Source: CBDATB01 sp965199745 (lineage in GTDB: Bacteria; Bacteroidota; Bacteroidia; Cytophagales; Flammeovirgaceae). Taken from it: DNA of 64,000 nt. Where the stretch lies: assembly GCA_965199745.1 (NCBI GenBank), contig CBDATB010000013.1:186001-250000 (forward strand), given 5' to 3'. This document shows positions 27,202 to 36,788 of the stretch, one piece after another; the first letter of the stretch is position 1; each line of letters begins with the position of its first letter. Under the pieces are notes generated by a model. That model had not been told where the DNA came from. It ran no database searches and saw nothing but the letters and a program-made list of their open reading frames with translations. A program made the position numbers and the translations under genes.

Positions 27202-29529
27202 TCAGAACCTCGCTAACAAGCCACCTCCCCAACCATATTGATTGTTATAGTTTCCTTGCAGAGAAAAATTACGGGATAAAGTATATGATAGCCCCACGAG
27301 CCACTCGGTTTCAGATTCGTATTCACTATCGCCCTCTAAGCTATTCACTACTCCAAAATCGCCTCGGTATTCGTACTCACCTTCTAAAAACAGCCTTGGA
27401 AAAAGCAGTAACTCTCTATCAAGCCGTATTCTTGGGCGGAGTTGATGGTCAATGCTCAAATCAACATTAAACATATAGGGCGTAAAGTATTTAATACCCG
27501 CTACGCCAACGGTATTGATTTCATCAAATGAATCAGGGCTTTCGTTTTCGGCATTTACGCCTACATACAGCCGAACCCAATCGTTGAGATAGCGGTTGTA
27601 GTTTACTTCTACTTCTGCGTTTTGGCTATAATCAAACTCGGCACGTAATCCAAACTCGTTGCGTATGTCGCTAGAGGTAAGCATGAGTTCGTTAAAGTTA
27701 GAGCCTAAACGGGCAGCACCCCAATTATAAAATCTGTCTGTTTCATCTATAATCATTTTAGCAGGGTATTTTGCTATGCGTGGGTCTCGGGGGTTATCGT
27801 AGCTGAAAACACGGGCCATACCGCTCATCATGTGGTAGAGTACGTGGCAATGAAAAAACCAGTCACCTGTTTCCTCATTATAAAACTCTATGGTTACCTC
27901 TTGCATTGGAGGCACATTCACGGTGTGCTTTAGTGGCGAATGTTCACCATTTTTATTGATGACCCTAAAATAATGCCCGTGTAGGTGCATAGGGTGATGC
28001 ATCATGGTAAGGTTGTTGAGTTTGAGCCGTGTTATTTCTCTTTTTTTTATTCTGATATTATCGGTTTCTGTGAGTGGCGTTCCGTTCATGTTCCATACGT
28101 AGCGGTTCATATTACCCGTGAGGTTTAGGAGTAGTTCGTTCACCTTAGCTGTATCGGGAAAGGTGGTGTTTTCTTTTGCTTTCAAAAATTCATAATCAAA
28201 ATACTTCATCCGCTCCATGTGGTCAAAAGGTTTTTCCGTTTTGCTCATCATATGCTTATGATGTTCGTGTCCAGTCCCATCGTGTTGCATCGGCATTTGG
28301 GTAGTATCTTTTTTTATTTCGCCTTGCATTTTCATATTGTCGTGCATGGAGTGGTCGTGGTGCATTGTAGAATGGTCGTGGCTCATCTTCATTCCGTATT
28401 TATCTTTCAGCAAATCAGGCGTTTTGTTTTTCGTGTTGCCAATAATGGAAGGCGCACCCATTTTCATATCCATTTTAGCCATTCGTTGCATCATAGCAAC
28501 TTTGTCAGGGCGTTTAATGACTGTGGCAGGTATGAGTTTTCCTTTGCCTAACTGCACCGAAGTATGCCCAGAACCGTCTTGGGCGGTGGCGGTAATCTCT
28601 AGTGTCCCGCTAGGGATAGTAACGATTATATCATACGTTTCGGCAATGGCGAAAAGCAAGCGGTTTTTGCTCACGGGCTGTACGTCTACTCCATCGCTAG
28701 ATACGATTTGAGGGTTGCCTCCGCCAAAGTCCAGCCAAAAGTAAGTAGATGCCGAAGCGTTGATAAAGCGTAAACGCACTTTTTCGCCCTGGGTGAAATC
28801 GGGATACTTAGCCAAATCTTGCCCATTGCTCAAAAATGCAGGATAGTAAATATCGGCTATGTCTGCCCCTTCCATACGGTCTCGCCACATTTTTAGCTGT
28901 ACCCCAAACGCCCCTCTCGCAACTGCACGGCTTAGGGGTACGGCTGTTTTCTTTTTCACTTGGTACCATTCATTGCCTCTTTTGAGGTTTCGCAATACAT
29001 TTTCTGATTTTTCGTTTGTCCAATCAGAAAGAACGACTACGAGTTCTTTATCATATTCAATCTTTTTTTCTTTGGCCTGAATGACAATAGAGCCATACAC
29101 GCCTTTTTGCTCTTGTAGCATCGTGTGTGAATGATACCAATACGTTCCTGTTTGATTAATTGGGATTCGGTATTGAAAAGTGGTATCGGGCTTTATCGGT
29201 GGGGTGGTAAGATAAGGAACGCCATCATAAAAATTGGGAAGGATTAAGCCGTGCCAATGAACAGAAGTCTCTACGCTCATTTTGTTGGTTACATTGATAA
29301 CAGCAAGGTCGCCAATAGTAAACGCTAGTGTAGGGGCGGGAATGTCACCATTTACGGTCATTCCATTATTGGTAACACCAGCTAAAGTAACTCTGTTTTG
29401 TTCTATGGTTAGGTTATATTCTTTTACGGGTCTGCCTTCTTCGCTTCGGTCGTCTCCGTTTGTGCCTACTTGGGCTAATAGGGTATTAGAAACAAGTATA
29501 GCAATTAAGATATGTAAGTAATTTTTCAC
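27202..29529 (-). CDS. Multicopper oxidase (CopA-like) fused to a CopB-like outer-membrane domain
   Basis: 775 residues. A signal peptide (residues 1-19) is followed by three cupredoxin domains with all four copper motifs: HWHGLILPNF, YWYHSHTM, HPMHLHGHYF and WFFHCHVLYHM. A Met/His-rich insert of about 100 residues (KMSHDHSTMHHDHSMHDNM and more) lies between domains 2 and 3, as in PcoA/CopA. After about residue 590 the sequence switches to a CopB-type beta-barrel: FYNWGAARLGSNFNELML, INTVGVAGIKYFTPYMFNVD, ending YGWGGGLLARF. CopA and CopB are usually separate periplasmic and outer-membrane proteins; here they are one reading frame. Role: periplasmic Cu(I) oxidation and copper tolerance. Reads intact. 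Confidence 0.88.
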   Translation of the reverse strand: MKNYLHILIAILVSNTLLAQVGTNGDDRSEEGRPVKEYNLTIEQNRVTLAGVTNNGMTVNGDIPAPTLAFTIGDLAVINVTNKMSVETSVHWHGLILPNFYDGVPYLTTPPIKPDTTFQYRIPINQTGTYWYHSHTMLQEQKGVYGSIVIQAKEKKIEYDKELVVVLSDWTNEKSENVLRNLKRGNEWYQVKKKTAVPLSRAVARGAFGVQLKMWRDRMEGADIADIYYPAFLSNGQDLAKYPDFTQGEKVRLRFINASASTYFWLDFGGGNPQIVSSDGVDVQPVSKNRLLFAIAETYDIIVTIPSGTLEITATAQDGSGHTSVQLGKGKLIPATVIKRPDKVAMMQRMAKMDMKMGAPSIIGNTKNKTPDLLKDKYGMKMSHDHSTMHHDHSMHDNMKMQGEIKKDTTQMPMQHDGTGHEHHKHMMSKTEKPFDHMERMKYFDYEFLKAKENTTFPDTAKVNELLLNLTGNMNRYVWNMNGTPLTETDNIRIKKREITRLKLNNLTMMHHPMHLHGHYFRVINKNGEHSPLKHTVNVPPMQEVTIEFYNEETGDWFFHCHVLYHMMSGMARVFSYDNPRDPRIAKYPAKMIIDETDRFYNWGAARLGSNFNELMLTSSDIRNEFGLRAEFDYSQNAEVEVNYNRYLNDWVRLYVGVNAENESPDSFDEINTVGVAGIKYFTPYMFNVDLSIDHQLRPRIRLDRELLLFPRLFLEGEYEYRGDFGVVNSLEGDSEYESETEWLVGLSYTLSRNFSLQGNYNNQYGWGGGLLARF

Positions 29530-29542
29530 TATTCTTTTATAT

Positions 29543-30244
29543 TTAAGCCGTTAATAACATTACTAAAATCATCAATCCATTTTGTATGATGGTAACGGTA
29601 CTCCTTGGGAGGTTAAACACATCGCCTAAGCACGCATATTTGATAGCTTTCTTGTCCAACACAGTTTGTAAAACCCCGATGATACTAACTGAAATGACGA
29701 TGAAAGTGATGCTATTGGTGATGATTGGGTTAAAACCAATCAGATAAGCTACTCCCACCCCCAATTCCGTAAAAGCATAGATATAGCTCCATGTTGGAAA
29801 TTTCCGAGCAATGATGTCGTACATCAAATAATTCTCTTTAAACCCTTTCAGGTTCAGCATTTTAAAAAACGAGGAAGTAAGAAAGAAGCCCGTCATAAAG
29901 TGCCTCATCCATCGGTTGATGATTATACTTTCAGCAGTTAGTTCAATAAGTGCGGTTGCCAAAAAGATATAAAGAAATATGAGTAAAACGGGTTTGTATG
30001 TGCCAAACCACGATTTAGTGTGATCCACAGTTTCGCTTTGCTGCATTGCTGAAATGTGATATTTGCTATCTAAAACATTTTGTAAATCAGCCAAAGCAAC
30101 GTGTTTTTCCATACTGATGGTTGCCTTACTGCTTTCTTTTGAGACTTCTGCAGATTTTACATTTTCTGCCGAAAACAAAGCCGATTTTATATTGGCTTCA
30201 CAGCTTCCGCAAGTCATTCCTGTAACAGTATATTCGTGTGTCAT
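29543..30244 (-). CDS. HMA metal-binding domain fused to MauE/DoxX-like membrane domain
   Basis: 233 residues. The N-terminal heavy-metal-associated domain (about residues 1-65) has the copper-binding GMTCGSC motif at residues 9-15. A linker then leads to four or five membrane segments (near residues 88-107, 118-135, 155-180, 183-205, 215-232). The latter region, with KFPTWSYIYAFTELGVG, resembles MauE/DoxX-like proteins common beside copper oxidases in Bacteroidota. It probably handles copper at the inner membrane. Starts 13 bp upstream of the oxidase stop side in the same operon and reads intact. Confidence 0.78.
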   Translation of the reverse strand: MTHEYTVTGMTCGSCEANIKSALFSAENVKSAEVSKESSKATISMEKHVALADLQNVLDSKYHISAMQQSETVDHTKSWFGTYKPVLLIFLYIFLATALIELTAESIIINRWMRHFMTGFFLTSSFFKMLNLKGFKENYLMYDIIARKFPTWSYIYAFTELGVGVAYLIGFNPIITNSITFIVISVSIIGVLQTVLDKKAIKYACLGDVFNLPRSTVTIIQNGLMILVMLLTA

Positions 30245-30330
30245 AAAACTCTTGTTTAAGATTACTTTTACAAAGATCAGGAATCTAAAAGATGAGTTAG
30301 TTACAGAATTTTGGGAGAGTGTTGTAAAAT

Positions 30331-30891
30331 TTACAGGCGGTCTAAGGGCTTGCGTTTAATCGTTCTCATTTTTTTAAAGTGGCTTGGCGAAAGTCCCGTT
30401 ACTTTTTTGAATTGGTTGCTGAGATAAGCCGTGCTGGAGTAGTGGAATTGAAAGGCAATTTCGCTCAACGTAAGCTCATCATACACCAAGAGTTCTTTTA
30501 CCTTTTCAATTTTTTGCAAGATGTAGTATTTCTCAATGGTAATTCCTTCTACTTCTGAAAACAAGTTGCTCAAGGAGTTGTAATCTCGATGAAGTTGCTT
30601 GGCTAAATACTCTGAAAGATTGACCGATAGGGTGTTGCTTTTGTCCTGCACTAAACTGATAATTTGAGTTTTGATTTTCTCAACGATTCTTGACATTTTA
30701 TCGTCCAAAAGTTCAAAGCCTAAGTGTTGTAATTTTTGTTTCAACTCATCTTTTACTGTTATAATATCTGTTTCCTTTAAAAGTGCTTCGCCTAAATATA
30801 CCTCCATAGGATTAAGCCCTAAGTCTTCAAGAGTAGATTTTACCACCATTTTACAACGGTTGCAGACCATATTTTTAATGTAGATTTTCAT
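30331..30891 (-). CDS. AraC-family regulator with N-terminal HMA-like copper-sensing domain
   Basis: About 186 residues from the ATG at 30891 (MKIYIKNMVCNRC). A short heavy-metal-associated-like domain with CNRC near residue 10 occupies the first 65 residues. An AraC/XylS helix-turn-helix domain (residues about 85-180) follows, including LTLSEIAFQFHYSSTAYLSN and FKKVTGLSPSHFKK. It is upstream of the HMA-MauE and oxidase genes and would be their metal-responsive activator. The fusion gives regulator and sensor in one protein. Its start lies 11 bp from attC-like site 3, matching a cassette leader position. Confidence 0.82.
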   Translation of the reverse strand: MKIYIKNMVCNRCKMVVKSTLEDLGLNPMEVYLGEALLKETDIITVKDELKQKLQHLGFELLDDKMSRIVEKIKTQIISLVQDKSNTLSVNLSEYLAKQLHRDYNSLSNLFSEVEGITIEKYYILQKIEKVKELLVYDELTLSEIAFQFHYSSTAYLSNQFKKVTGLSPSHFKKMRTIKRKPLDRL

Positions 30892-30902
30892 TTTTTGGTT
30901 AC

Positions 30903-30967
30903 ACACAACGGCTTGGATATGAGTAGCAGGCGAGGCACGAGCCTATTACTTATATCTTTTGTTACCA
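30903..30967 (-). repeat. attC-like site 3 (short, 65 bp)
   Basis: Left core CACAAC, stem GGATATGAGTAGCAGGCGAGG with loop CACGAGCC, return arm CTATTACTTATATC and right core GTTACCA. Nearly identical to site 6. It overlaps the end of the antitoxin gene. Confidence 0.75.
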
Positions 30968-31107
30968 GTAGTTTTTCTTTCCTCTTGTCTCTTTTTGAAG
31001 TAAGCCAAAATCTGTTCTGTTGATTTTCCTCTCAAATCTCTACTAATCCGCTCTCGACTTTTTCTTACTTCTTTGACACAATCATATGTTTTTACTTTAG
31101 TCTTCAT
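30946..31107 (-). CDS. Small antitoxin-like protein partnering a PIN toxin relic
   Basis: 53 residues from the ATG at 31107 (MKTKVKTYDCVKEVRKSRER). The start overlaps the stop region of the PIN reading frame in the sequence ATGAAGACTAA, a typical coupled toxin-antitoxin layout. Basic N-terminal part and RGKSTEQILAYFKKRQEER helix resemble short antitoxins found after PIN genes in Bacteroidota. The longer frame to 31155 reads back into the PIN gene and is unlikely. Its C-terminus lies inside attC-like site 3. Intact, although its toxin is broken. Confidence 0.6.
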   Translation of the reverse strand: MKTKVKTYDCVKEVRKSRERISRDLRGKSTEQILAYFKKRQEERKTTGNKRYK

Positions 31108-31532
31108 AATCAAATGCTTCTCTTGGGTTTCTAATTTTAATAGTCGGGTGGCCACAAATTAAATTCACGCCATTATATCATCTAATTCTATGAGTATTTA
31201 CAATGTGTTTAAAATTCCAAATGACCAAATGGCAATATGAAAACAATCTGCTAAACTTATTTCTCCTACCGCTTTTTCGTCAATATATTTTAAAGCAAGA
31301 TTTCTTGACTCATCATCTAAAGATACTTTTTCAATATTCTTGTTAGAGAGAGATTTTGCACAATCTTGAACTCTTGGGGTGCGTCTGCCACTTCGTCCAA
31401 AGCTACATTAGATAACATGATAACAGAGCCAGTTTCTTCTACTTTGTTGAAAAATTTCTTTGAATATTTTTCAAACTCTTCGTCAAAGTACCCACCAATT
31501 ACCGATGTGTCTGTGTAAATTCTATTTCTCAC
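31097..31532 (-). pseudogene. PIN-domain toxin relic (VapC-like ribonuclease)
   Basis: ATG at 31532 gives MRNRIYTDTSVIGGYFDEEF with the first PIN aspartate, then SNVALDEVADAPQEF. A frameshift follows. The remainder reads KSLSNKNIEKVSL, AVGEISLADCFHIA, then jumps by a short deletion to VIWNFKHIVN. One more in-frame stop precedes YNGVNLICGHPTIKI and the FDYED end. The acidic catalytic segment is thus disrupted. At least one frameshift, a small deletion and one nonsense codon make it non-functional. Confidence 0.72.
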
Positions 31533-31564
31533 TTTACAAATTTACTGTTTTAAAATTAATGTCG

Positions 31565-32137
31565 TTATTTGAGTTTTTTTGTGGTATTTTCTCTAATTAG
31601 TATACCCATTCGATACCTTTCAGACTTAACAAAATTACCCTTATCATCATAATAATGAATAGTACCTTTTCCATTTTTTAAGGTTCCTTTTTCAAGAGGT
31701 TTCCCATTTTTATCAAAAGCTGAAAGTACTTCTAATATGAAATGCGGCTCTGCAAACAAAATTTTGATCTTAATTGTCCATTTTTGTCATAAACAACTAT
31801 TTTTTTCATATCTCTGTCCATTCCAAAGTTTTGCTGGTGCGTCTAAATTCCCATCTTTTTTTCTAAATTGAACAGACAAATTTAGAATGGATTCTCTTTC
31901 TTTTCTATACTCTACCCAATCCCTTGCAGTTTGACATACACACTCCGTGTATGGAGTTGATTTTCTGTCACAAACTTCTAAATCATTAGAATTTGCCCAA
32001 GCTTCCTCTCTTTCCCTATACTGTTCGCAATTTCTGTCTATTGGTTGAGGTATCTTTTGTAAAGATGTATTTTGAGCTTTCACATTCAAAATAAATTCAA
32101 AAGCTAAAATCGTTAAAATATAAATTCTATGTTTCAT
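31565..32137 (-). pseudogene. Secreted MORN/YwqK-like repeat protein, two frameshifts
   Basis: ATG at 32137 gives a signal peptide (HRIYILTILAFEFILNVKA) and a cysteine-containing domain up to APAKLWNGQRYEK. The frame then shifts to IVVYDKNGQLRSKF, and again to LEVLSAFDKNGKPLEKGTL and IHYYDDKGNFVKSERY. The DKNG/DDKGN repeats resemble MORN-type YwqK proteins. A 116-residue first frame and 64-residue last frame survive. The leader before its ATG shares sequence with the cassettes at 41.9 and 52.0 kb. Function unknown. Confidence 0.6.
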
Positions 32138-32162
32138 ATTTCTGTTGTGTTTTAAAAATTAC

Positions 32163-32294
32163 TGGTAACGGTTAGTATAAGAATAGTAGCGGATTATAGA
32201 ACGCTAACTTCTCGGTTTATTACAGACCTTTGTTATATGTTTATTGTTTCGTTTTAGCACTTCAGCCGCTATTATTTCTTATACATTGTTTTAC
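32163..32294 (-). repeat. attC-like site 4
   Basis: About 132 bp. Left core TGGTAAC, arm GTATAAGAATAGTAGCGG; right arm CCGCTATTATTTCTTATAC and right core GTTTTAC. It lies 41 bp after the stop of the Argonaute relic, placing the SPARTA genes in its cassette. Confidence 0.7.
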
Positions 32295-32334
32295 GCTGGC
32301 TTTTTTCCGCTCAGATTGTCATTCGGCGTTGGCA

Positions 32335-33080
32335 TCAAATGTAATATTTAAATGCAAGTGGTGGTGCTTTTATGTCTTCACTCGCTGTTAATATTTCTCC
32401 AATTCTCTAATAATTTGAGTTGGAATGGTGTGTTCTAATAATCGAGCTTTTAATTGGTCGTGAAATTGCGCATCATAATCATAGGTGATAGCTTCTTTTT
32501 CTCGCTTCTTTAATTCAATATTAATATCTTCAAAAAGGGTAGGTACATACTGGAATGATTTAGCCTTTGACTTTGAAATAAGTGCTTTAGTCTCAATCAT
32601 ATCTTTAGGCAATACAGAATTTGGTCTGCAATATTTAAAAATTTCTTCGGGTACAATCACAAACCATACATCAACAGTTTCGTCCTCATTTTTATTTGCA
32701 GATATGATTTTATCAATAAATAGGGTAACTAAATCGTAGGTTCTTTTATGGTTACTGCTATTGTATAGCAATTTCCCTATTTCTTCATTTGTAACTTCTT
32801 TAAAAGTTATGCTAGAAGATTCCCATTTACAACCAAAAATTGTTTCAAAGCCTGGAAATATTGGCCTTGTAATATTCTTGCTGTTATAGATGGGTTTTTG
32901 AATATAATCTAAATAATTTTTAAAAATTTGTAAACCATCTTTTGTTCCTATAACACCACTTTTAATTCCATAAATCTCATTTAATGATCCAAAAAGAGCA
33001 AGTCCATCTCTTGCATCAGAGCATTTTTGATCGTGTGCGAACAATATATTTGGTTCTTCTATGTGGATTAGTTGTTTTAT
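32335..33080 (-). pseudogene. Short prokaryotic Argonaute (SPARTA type), start lost and PIWI region deleted
   Basis: Short pAgos (MID plus inactive PIWI, about 500 residues) use guide RNA to sense invading DNA and switch on a TIR-APAZ partner. The readable part (33080-32400) is the N-terminal/MID half with FAHDQKCSDARDGLALFG, YGIKSGVIGTKDG, RPIFPGFETIFG, VDVWFVIVPEE and FHDQLKARLLEHTIPTQIIRE. It then jumps directly, with a frame change, to the true C-terminus IGEILTASEDIKAPPLAFKYY and stop at 32335. About 250 residues of PIWI are therefore missing. The expected ATG overlapping the TIR-APAZ stop (TAATG) reads TAATA, so the start codon is also lost. Family recognised from memory of SPARTA proteins. 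Confidence 0.82.
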
Positions 33081-34435
33081 TCAGTCTCTAAATATTCAAT
33101 GAAATCATCTTGTTGTTCCACTTCTTCGTTACTTAGAATATCTGATAATTCAGATTCATCTTCTAAAATATTTTTTTTAGGTATATCATAACTTTTACTA
33201 CCTCTAAATTTTAATGGTTCATTTGACACATAAACCTTTTCTTCACTTCCAACTTCTAGATAAAATGAGTCGTCATCATCCGACAAACATTTTACGAAGA
33301 CTAAAAGTTTTGTTCTCCAAGTATTGTTCCACCAGTTTTTTCCTTGTCTTCTTCTTAAGGAATGTTGAATGCTTGATGATTCAATTAGCTGTTTTCCATC
33401 TTTTGTAAAGAAAATATGTGATGAAATCATCAAAACAGGAAATGGATATAGTTTGGATGTGCCAGAGATTCCGAAGTGCCAATTTTTCTCTTTTTGTTTA
33501 CCGACTAATTGTATTTTCTGAAACTTGTCTTTTTCTAACGTATTTTTTTCTATCCAATAAGCAGTTCTATTAGACATTTCATATTCATTTACTTCCTTGA
33601 CTTTTATTCTCAACTCGAATGCTTTATTGAGAAGTTGAACAATCAATCTTTTACATTCCGAATTTCCAATGAATTTGGAACTGTATTCGCTGGATAATAT
33701 ATCTTGCGTTGGTATTCGTATTGTTTTACTTTTTTGATATGCTTCAGTTTTTGGCAATTGATATTTAAAATCATATGCCCAAGCAAATGTGCATAAATAG
33801 CTCTTATACCTCACAGCAGGGAAAGTTAACTCTTGCACATCAAATTTTTTAGGAAGTCGCCAATCAAAGTCGTGAAACCCAAGCTCATCAGGAAAAGAAA
33901 GAATTGAAAACCAGTTGGAATCATAAATTTCTTCCTTATCAATGATACCTTTATCGTGAAGAAATATTTGTTGATACAACAGATTACTTTTCTCAAAATC
34001 AGGACTGTTTCTAGCAATGCTTTGTTTTTCCAATGCCTTCAACAAATCTCTTAAACCAATTGCCCAAGAATTTCTAAAATTAATGGAGTTGAGCCTGACA
34101 ATTTCAATGTTTATATCATCATAAGAAAGGTTTTCATCAACTGCAAGTGGAATAATGAATGTTTCGTCTTTCAATTGCTCTTTGACTTTGGTGACTACTG
34201 CCAGTTCTTTTAACACACCTTCACGTTGATTTGAATAAGAAGAAGATACGATTAGAAACTTACAGGTGTTTTCTCTGATTTCTTTTTCAATAATACTCTA
34301 AAAATCGGCTCCTTTATCTAAAAATAAAATGTCGCACCAAACTTCATAACCCAAGCCAATAAGTTTCAATGCCAACCATTTTGTAAAATCGTTGGCATCT
34401 GGTGTTGCATGACTTATGAATATTTTGTTTCTCAT
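33077..34435 (-). pseudogene. TIR-APAZ partner of the short Argonaute, one amber codon in the TIR domain
   Basis: In SPARTA the TIR domain degrades NAD(P)+ once the pAgo binds target DNA. Full frame of about 452 residues from the ATG at 34435 (MRNKIFISHATPDANDFTKW). The TIR domain spans about residues 1-140, with LKLIGLGYEVWCDILFLDKG. A TAG at 34298-34300 replaces a residue, probably Trp, between GADF and SIIEKEIRENTCKFLIVSS. The rest reads open to 33077 through the APAZ region (YWIEKNTLEKDKFQKIQLV, WHFGISGTSKLYPFPVLM, RRRQGKNWWNNTWRTKLL). Length fits known partners. Its start overlaps the preceding stop as TAATG. A single G-to-A change (TGG to TAG) would explain the lesion. Confidence 0.83.
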
Positions 34436-35010
34436 TATCTATTCTTCATTTCTACTCTATTGCCAATAGCTTCTATCAAAAGAGAGTACAATTGTGGTAG
34501 AATTTCTGTTTTGAATCCGTAGGCTTTTAAAACTTCTTCGTCAAATGCAATTTTGTCTTTTTGCTTGTATTCGTTTTCGTAATCTTGAATTTGTCTCTTG
34601 CTTAAAGCTTCAAATTTTGAAAGGATATTTTTCTTTTGACTATCTGAAAGTAGGTTTGGGTCAAACATTTCCATTTTTGTTTTGAAAAAATCTGCATTCA
34701 AATCCAATGCTCCTAGATTCCTTGAAACTCCGTTCAGTTCAACAACTAAAAGAGAAATAATTGAATTTAGTAGGGCTGTTATTATTTCAATGTTTTTATC
34801 ATAAACCTGAATCGCTGATAATCTTTGATTTGAAGCAAATGAGTTTTCTGAGTAGCTAAAAAACAATCTCTTGTATGGATTTATGGAAGTAACTATGTTC
34901 GCATTACTTGGTGGAATAGAATACCAAAAAGGTTTATGATTATATTTAAATCCTTTTTCTCTAATAGTTAGTGTGTTGTTTTTATTATATTGATTTTCAA
35001 ACTTTTTAAA
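34435..35010 (-). pseudogene. 3' part of a type IIG restriction-modification enzyme, cut off by IS605 insertion
   Basis: Open frame of about 190 codons entering from the IS left end, with GFKYNHKPFWYSIPPS, VTSINPYKRLFFSYSEN and SFASNQRLSAIQ, then a helical tail ending EAIGNRVEMKNR. This resembles the C-terminal target-recognition part of Eco57I/TaqI-like N6-adenine methylases. Its N-terminal methylase half lies beyond the IS at 36.8-38.0 kb. Neither half contains the NPPY motif, so a segment was lost as well as interrupted. The stop overlaps the TIR-APAZ start (TAATG), suggesting one transcription unit with SPARTA. Confidence 0.65.
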
Positions 35011-35071
35011 AAAAGTTTGCAGAAAACCAGTAAGTCTTTAGCTCAGTGGATGAATGCAAACAAGCGAGGCG

Positions 35072-35479
35072 TTAGCCTTGCTGTTGGATATACTTTTGGA
35101 TGGTATCCATAGAAGCATTACCTAGTCAGAAGAGACGAAGTACCCATCAGTCCAAAATGTATATTCTTTCCAAAAGTGTTTATTTGAGAATATGTGGATG
35201 CAGTTTCCATATGCGATGTGTGGAGATGGACTTGAGCCGTCTGACGATAGAAAGGGGTGAGAGCGTAGGTTTGCTATTGATAAGTAAATGAATACGGTCT
35301 TTGTCAGTTTCCATTTCTTTTATGACAAAATCTGATACAATTTCCATCTCTTTGAGAATAGTTTTGATGCTTTGCTCTAAGGGATGGGTAAGCAGTTTTT
35401 TACGATATTTGCAAACGAAGATAATGTGATACTTAAGGAGGAACTTACTATGATTTTGAGAGATGTATTGACGTTGCAT
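35072..35479 (-). pseudogene. tnpA: TnpA (Y1 HUH) transposase of the IS605 element, decayed
   Basis: REP/IS200-type transposase that cuts single-stranded DNA with one tyrosine. From the ATG at 35479 (MQRQYISQNHSKFLLKYHI) the frame has IIFVCKYRKKLL and the site DRIHLLINSKP. Here the first histidine of the HUH motif (normally DHIHLL) is Arg, from CAT to CGT. After RLKSISTHRIWKLHPHILK a stop occurs at 35180-35182. The remainder continues in another frame (FWKEYTFWTDGYFVSS) and shifts again before NASMDTIQKYIQQQG and the stop at 35072. Catalytically dead. Confidence 0.85.
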
Positions 35480-35495
35480 ATTCAATAGAAATAAG

Positions 35496-36788
35496 ATGTT
35501 AAGAGCGTACAAATATCGTATCTATCCTACGCAGGACAAAAAGAGGTGTTAGATAAACACTTTGGTTGTGTGCGATTTGTGTATAACTGGGGATTAGCTA
35601 AAAAGAAAGAATTGTATGAGAAGGAGAAGAAGTCAGTTGGTAAGAAGAAACTACAAGAAAGTGTAGTAAAAGAGCTAAAGCAAGAGCATGAATGGCCAAA
35701 GGAAGTCAACAGCCAATCGTTGATTAATGCGGTTTGGAATTTAGATACAGCGTATAAGAATTTTTTTACAAGGGTAAAGAAAGGAGGAGGGAAGGCTGGA
35801 TTTCCGAGATTCAAAAGTAGAAAAGATAGCAAACAGAGTTTTCAATGTACACAACATACAAAAGTAGATTTTACAAAAGAGATATTGAAGATGGTAAAAG
35901 TAAAAGATATAAAGATTAAGCTACACAGGAAGTTTGAAGGTAAGATAAAAACGACAACGATAAGTAAAACGTGTAGTGGGCAGTATTGTGCGAGTATATT
36001 GGTAGATAATGATATAGAACCCTTGCCGAAGAGAATGATAAATGAAGAGAAGACCATAGGGATAGATGTAGGAATCAAAGATTTTTTGATAAGAGACGAT
36101 GGGCAGAAATATGACAACAATCGTTATTTAGAGAAGTCATTAAAGAAACTGATGAAGCTACAAAAGTGGCATAGTCGCAAAGAGCGAGTGTGGGTGGAGG
36201 GTGAGAATGGCAAGAGAAGGAAGGTCAATTAGTAGCAACAGAGAAAAGAGCAGATTAAAGATAGCGAGGCTACACGAGAGGGTAGCGAATCAGTGGTTAG
36301 GCTCTATTCATAAAATTACACATGAACTAACTCACGATAGTCAAGTGAGTGCGATATGTGTAGAGGATTTGCACGTCAAAGGAATGATGAGAAATAAGCG
36401 ATTAGCTCGTCATCTAGCAGATGTAGGGCTAGGTAAGTTTTTTGAGCTATTGAAGTACAAATGCGAGTGGTATGGTATTGGTCTGATAGAGATAGGAAGA
36501 TATCAACCAAGCAGTAAGCAATGCCACAAATGTGGGTGGAAGAAGGAGGATATGAAATTGAGTGATAGAGAGTGGACGTGTGAGTGTTGTAAAACCAAGC
36601 ATGATAGAGATGTGAACGCAGCGAGGAATATCAAAGCGTTTGGATTAGAGAAAATAGGGCAGGGACTGTCCGAATCAACGTCTGTGGAGAGTACATTGGC
36701 GGGCTTGCAGGGTGCAAACTTTGTAGGTAGTCGTGGCTCTGTGAAGCAGAAAAAAAGAAAGGAGTACACTGCCTCTCGAAGCCTCTAA
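35496..36788 (+). pseudogene. tnpB: TnpB RNA-guided nuclease of the IS605 element, two frameshifts
   Basis: Starts MLRAYKYRIYPTQD at 35496, shifts by one base near 35535, and continues VLDKHFGCVRFVYNWGLAKK. A second shift near 36215 joins KWHSRKERV to SSNREKSRLKIARL. RuvC-like residues are the aspartate of GIDVGIKDF, the glutamate of CVEDLHVKGM and the aspartate of HDRDVNAARN. The zinc ribbon CHKCG...CECC is intact. TnpB cuts DNA guided by an RNA made from the 3' end of its own gene and the right end. Two shifts make it inactive. Combined length of about 430 residues is normal. Confidence 0.85.

Noticed and set aside
28219..28711. His-rich plus-strand frames opposite the multicopper oxidase
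   Set aside because: Antisense of the Met/His-rich insert; the minus-strand frame has full copper motifs.
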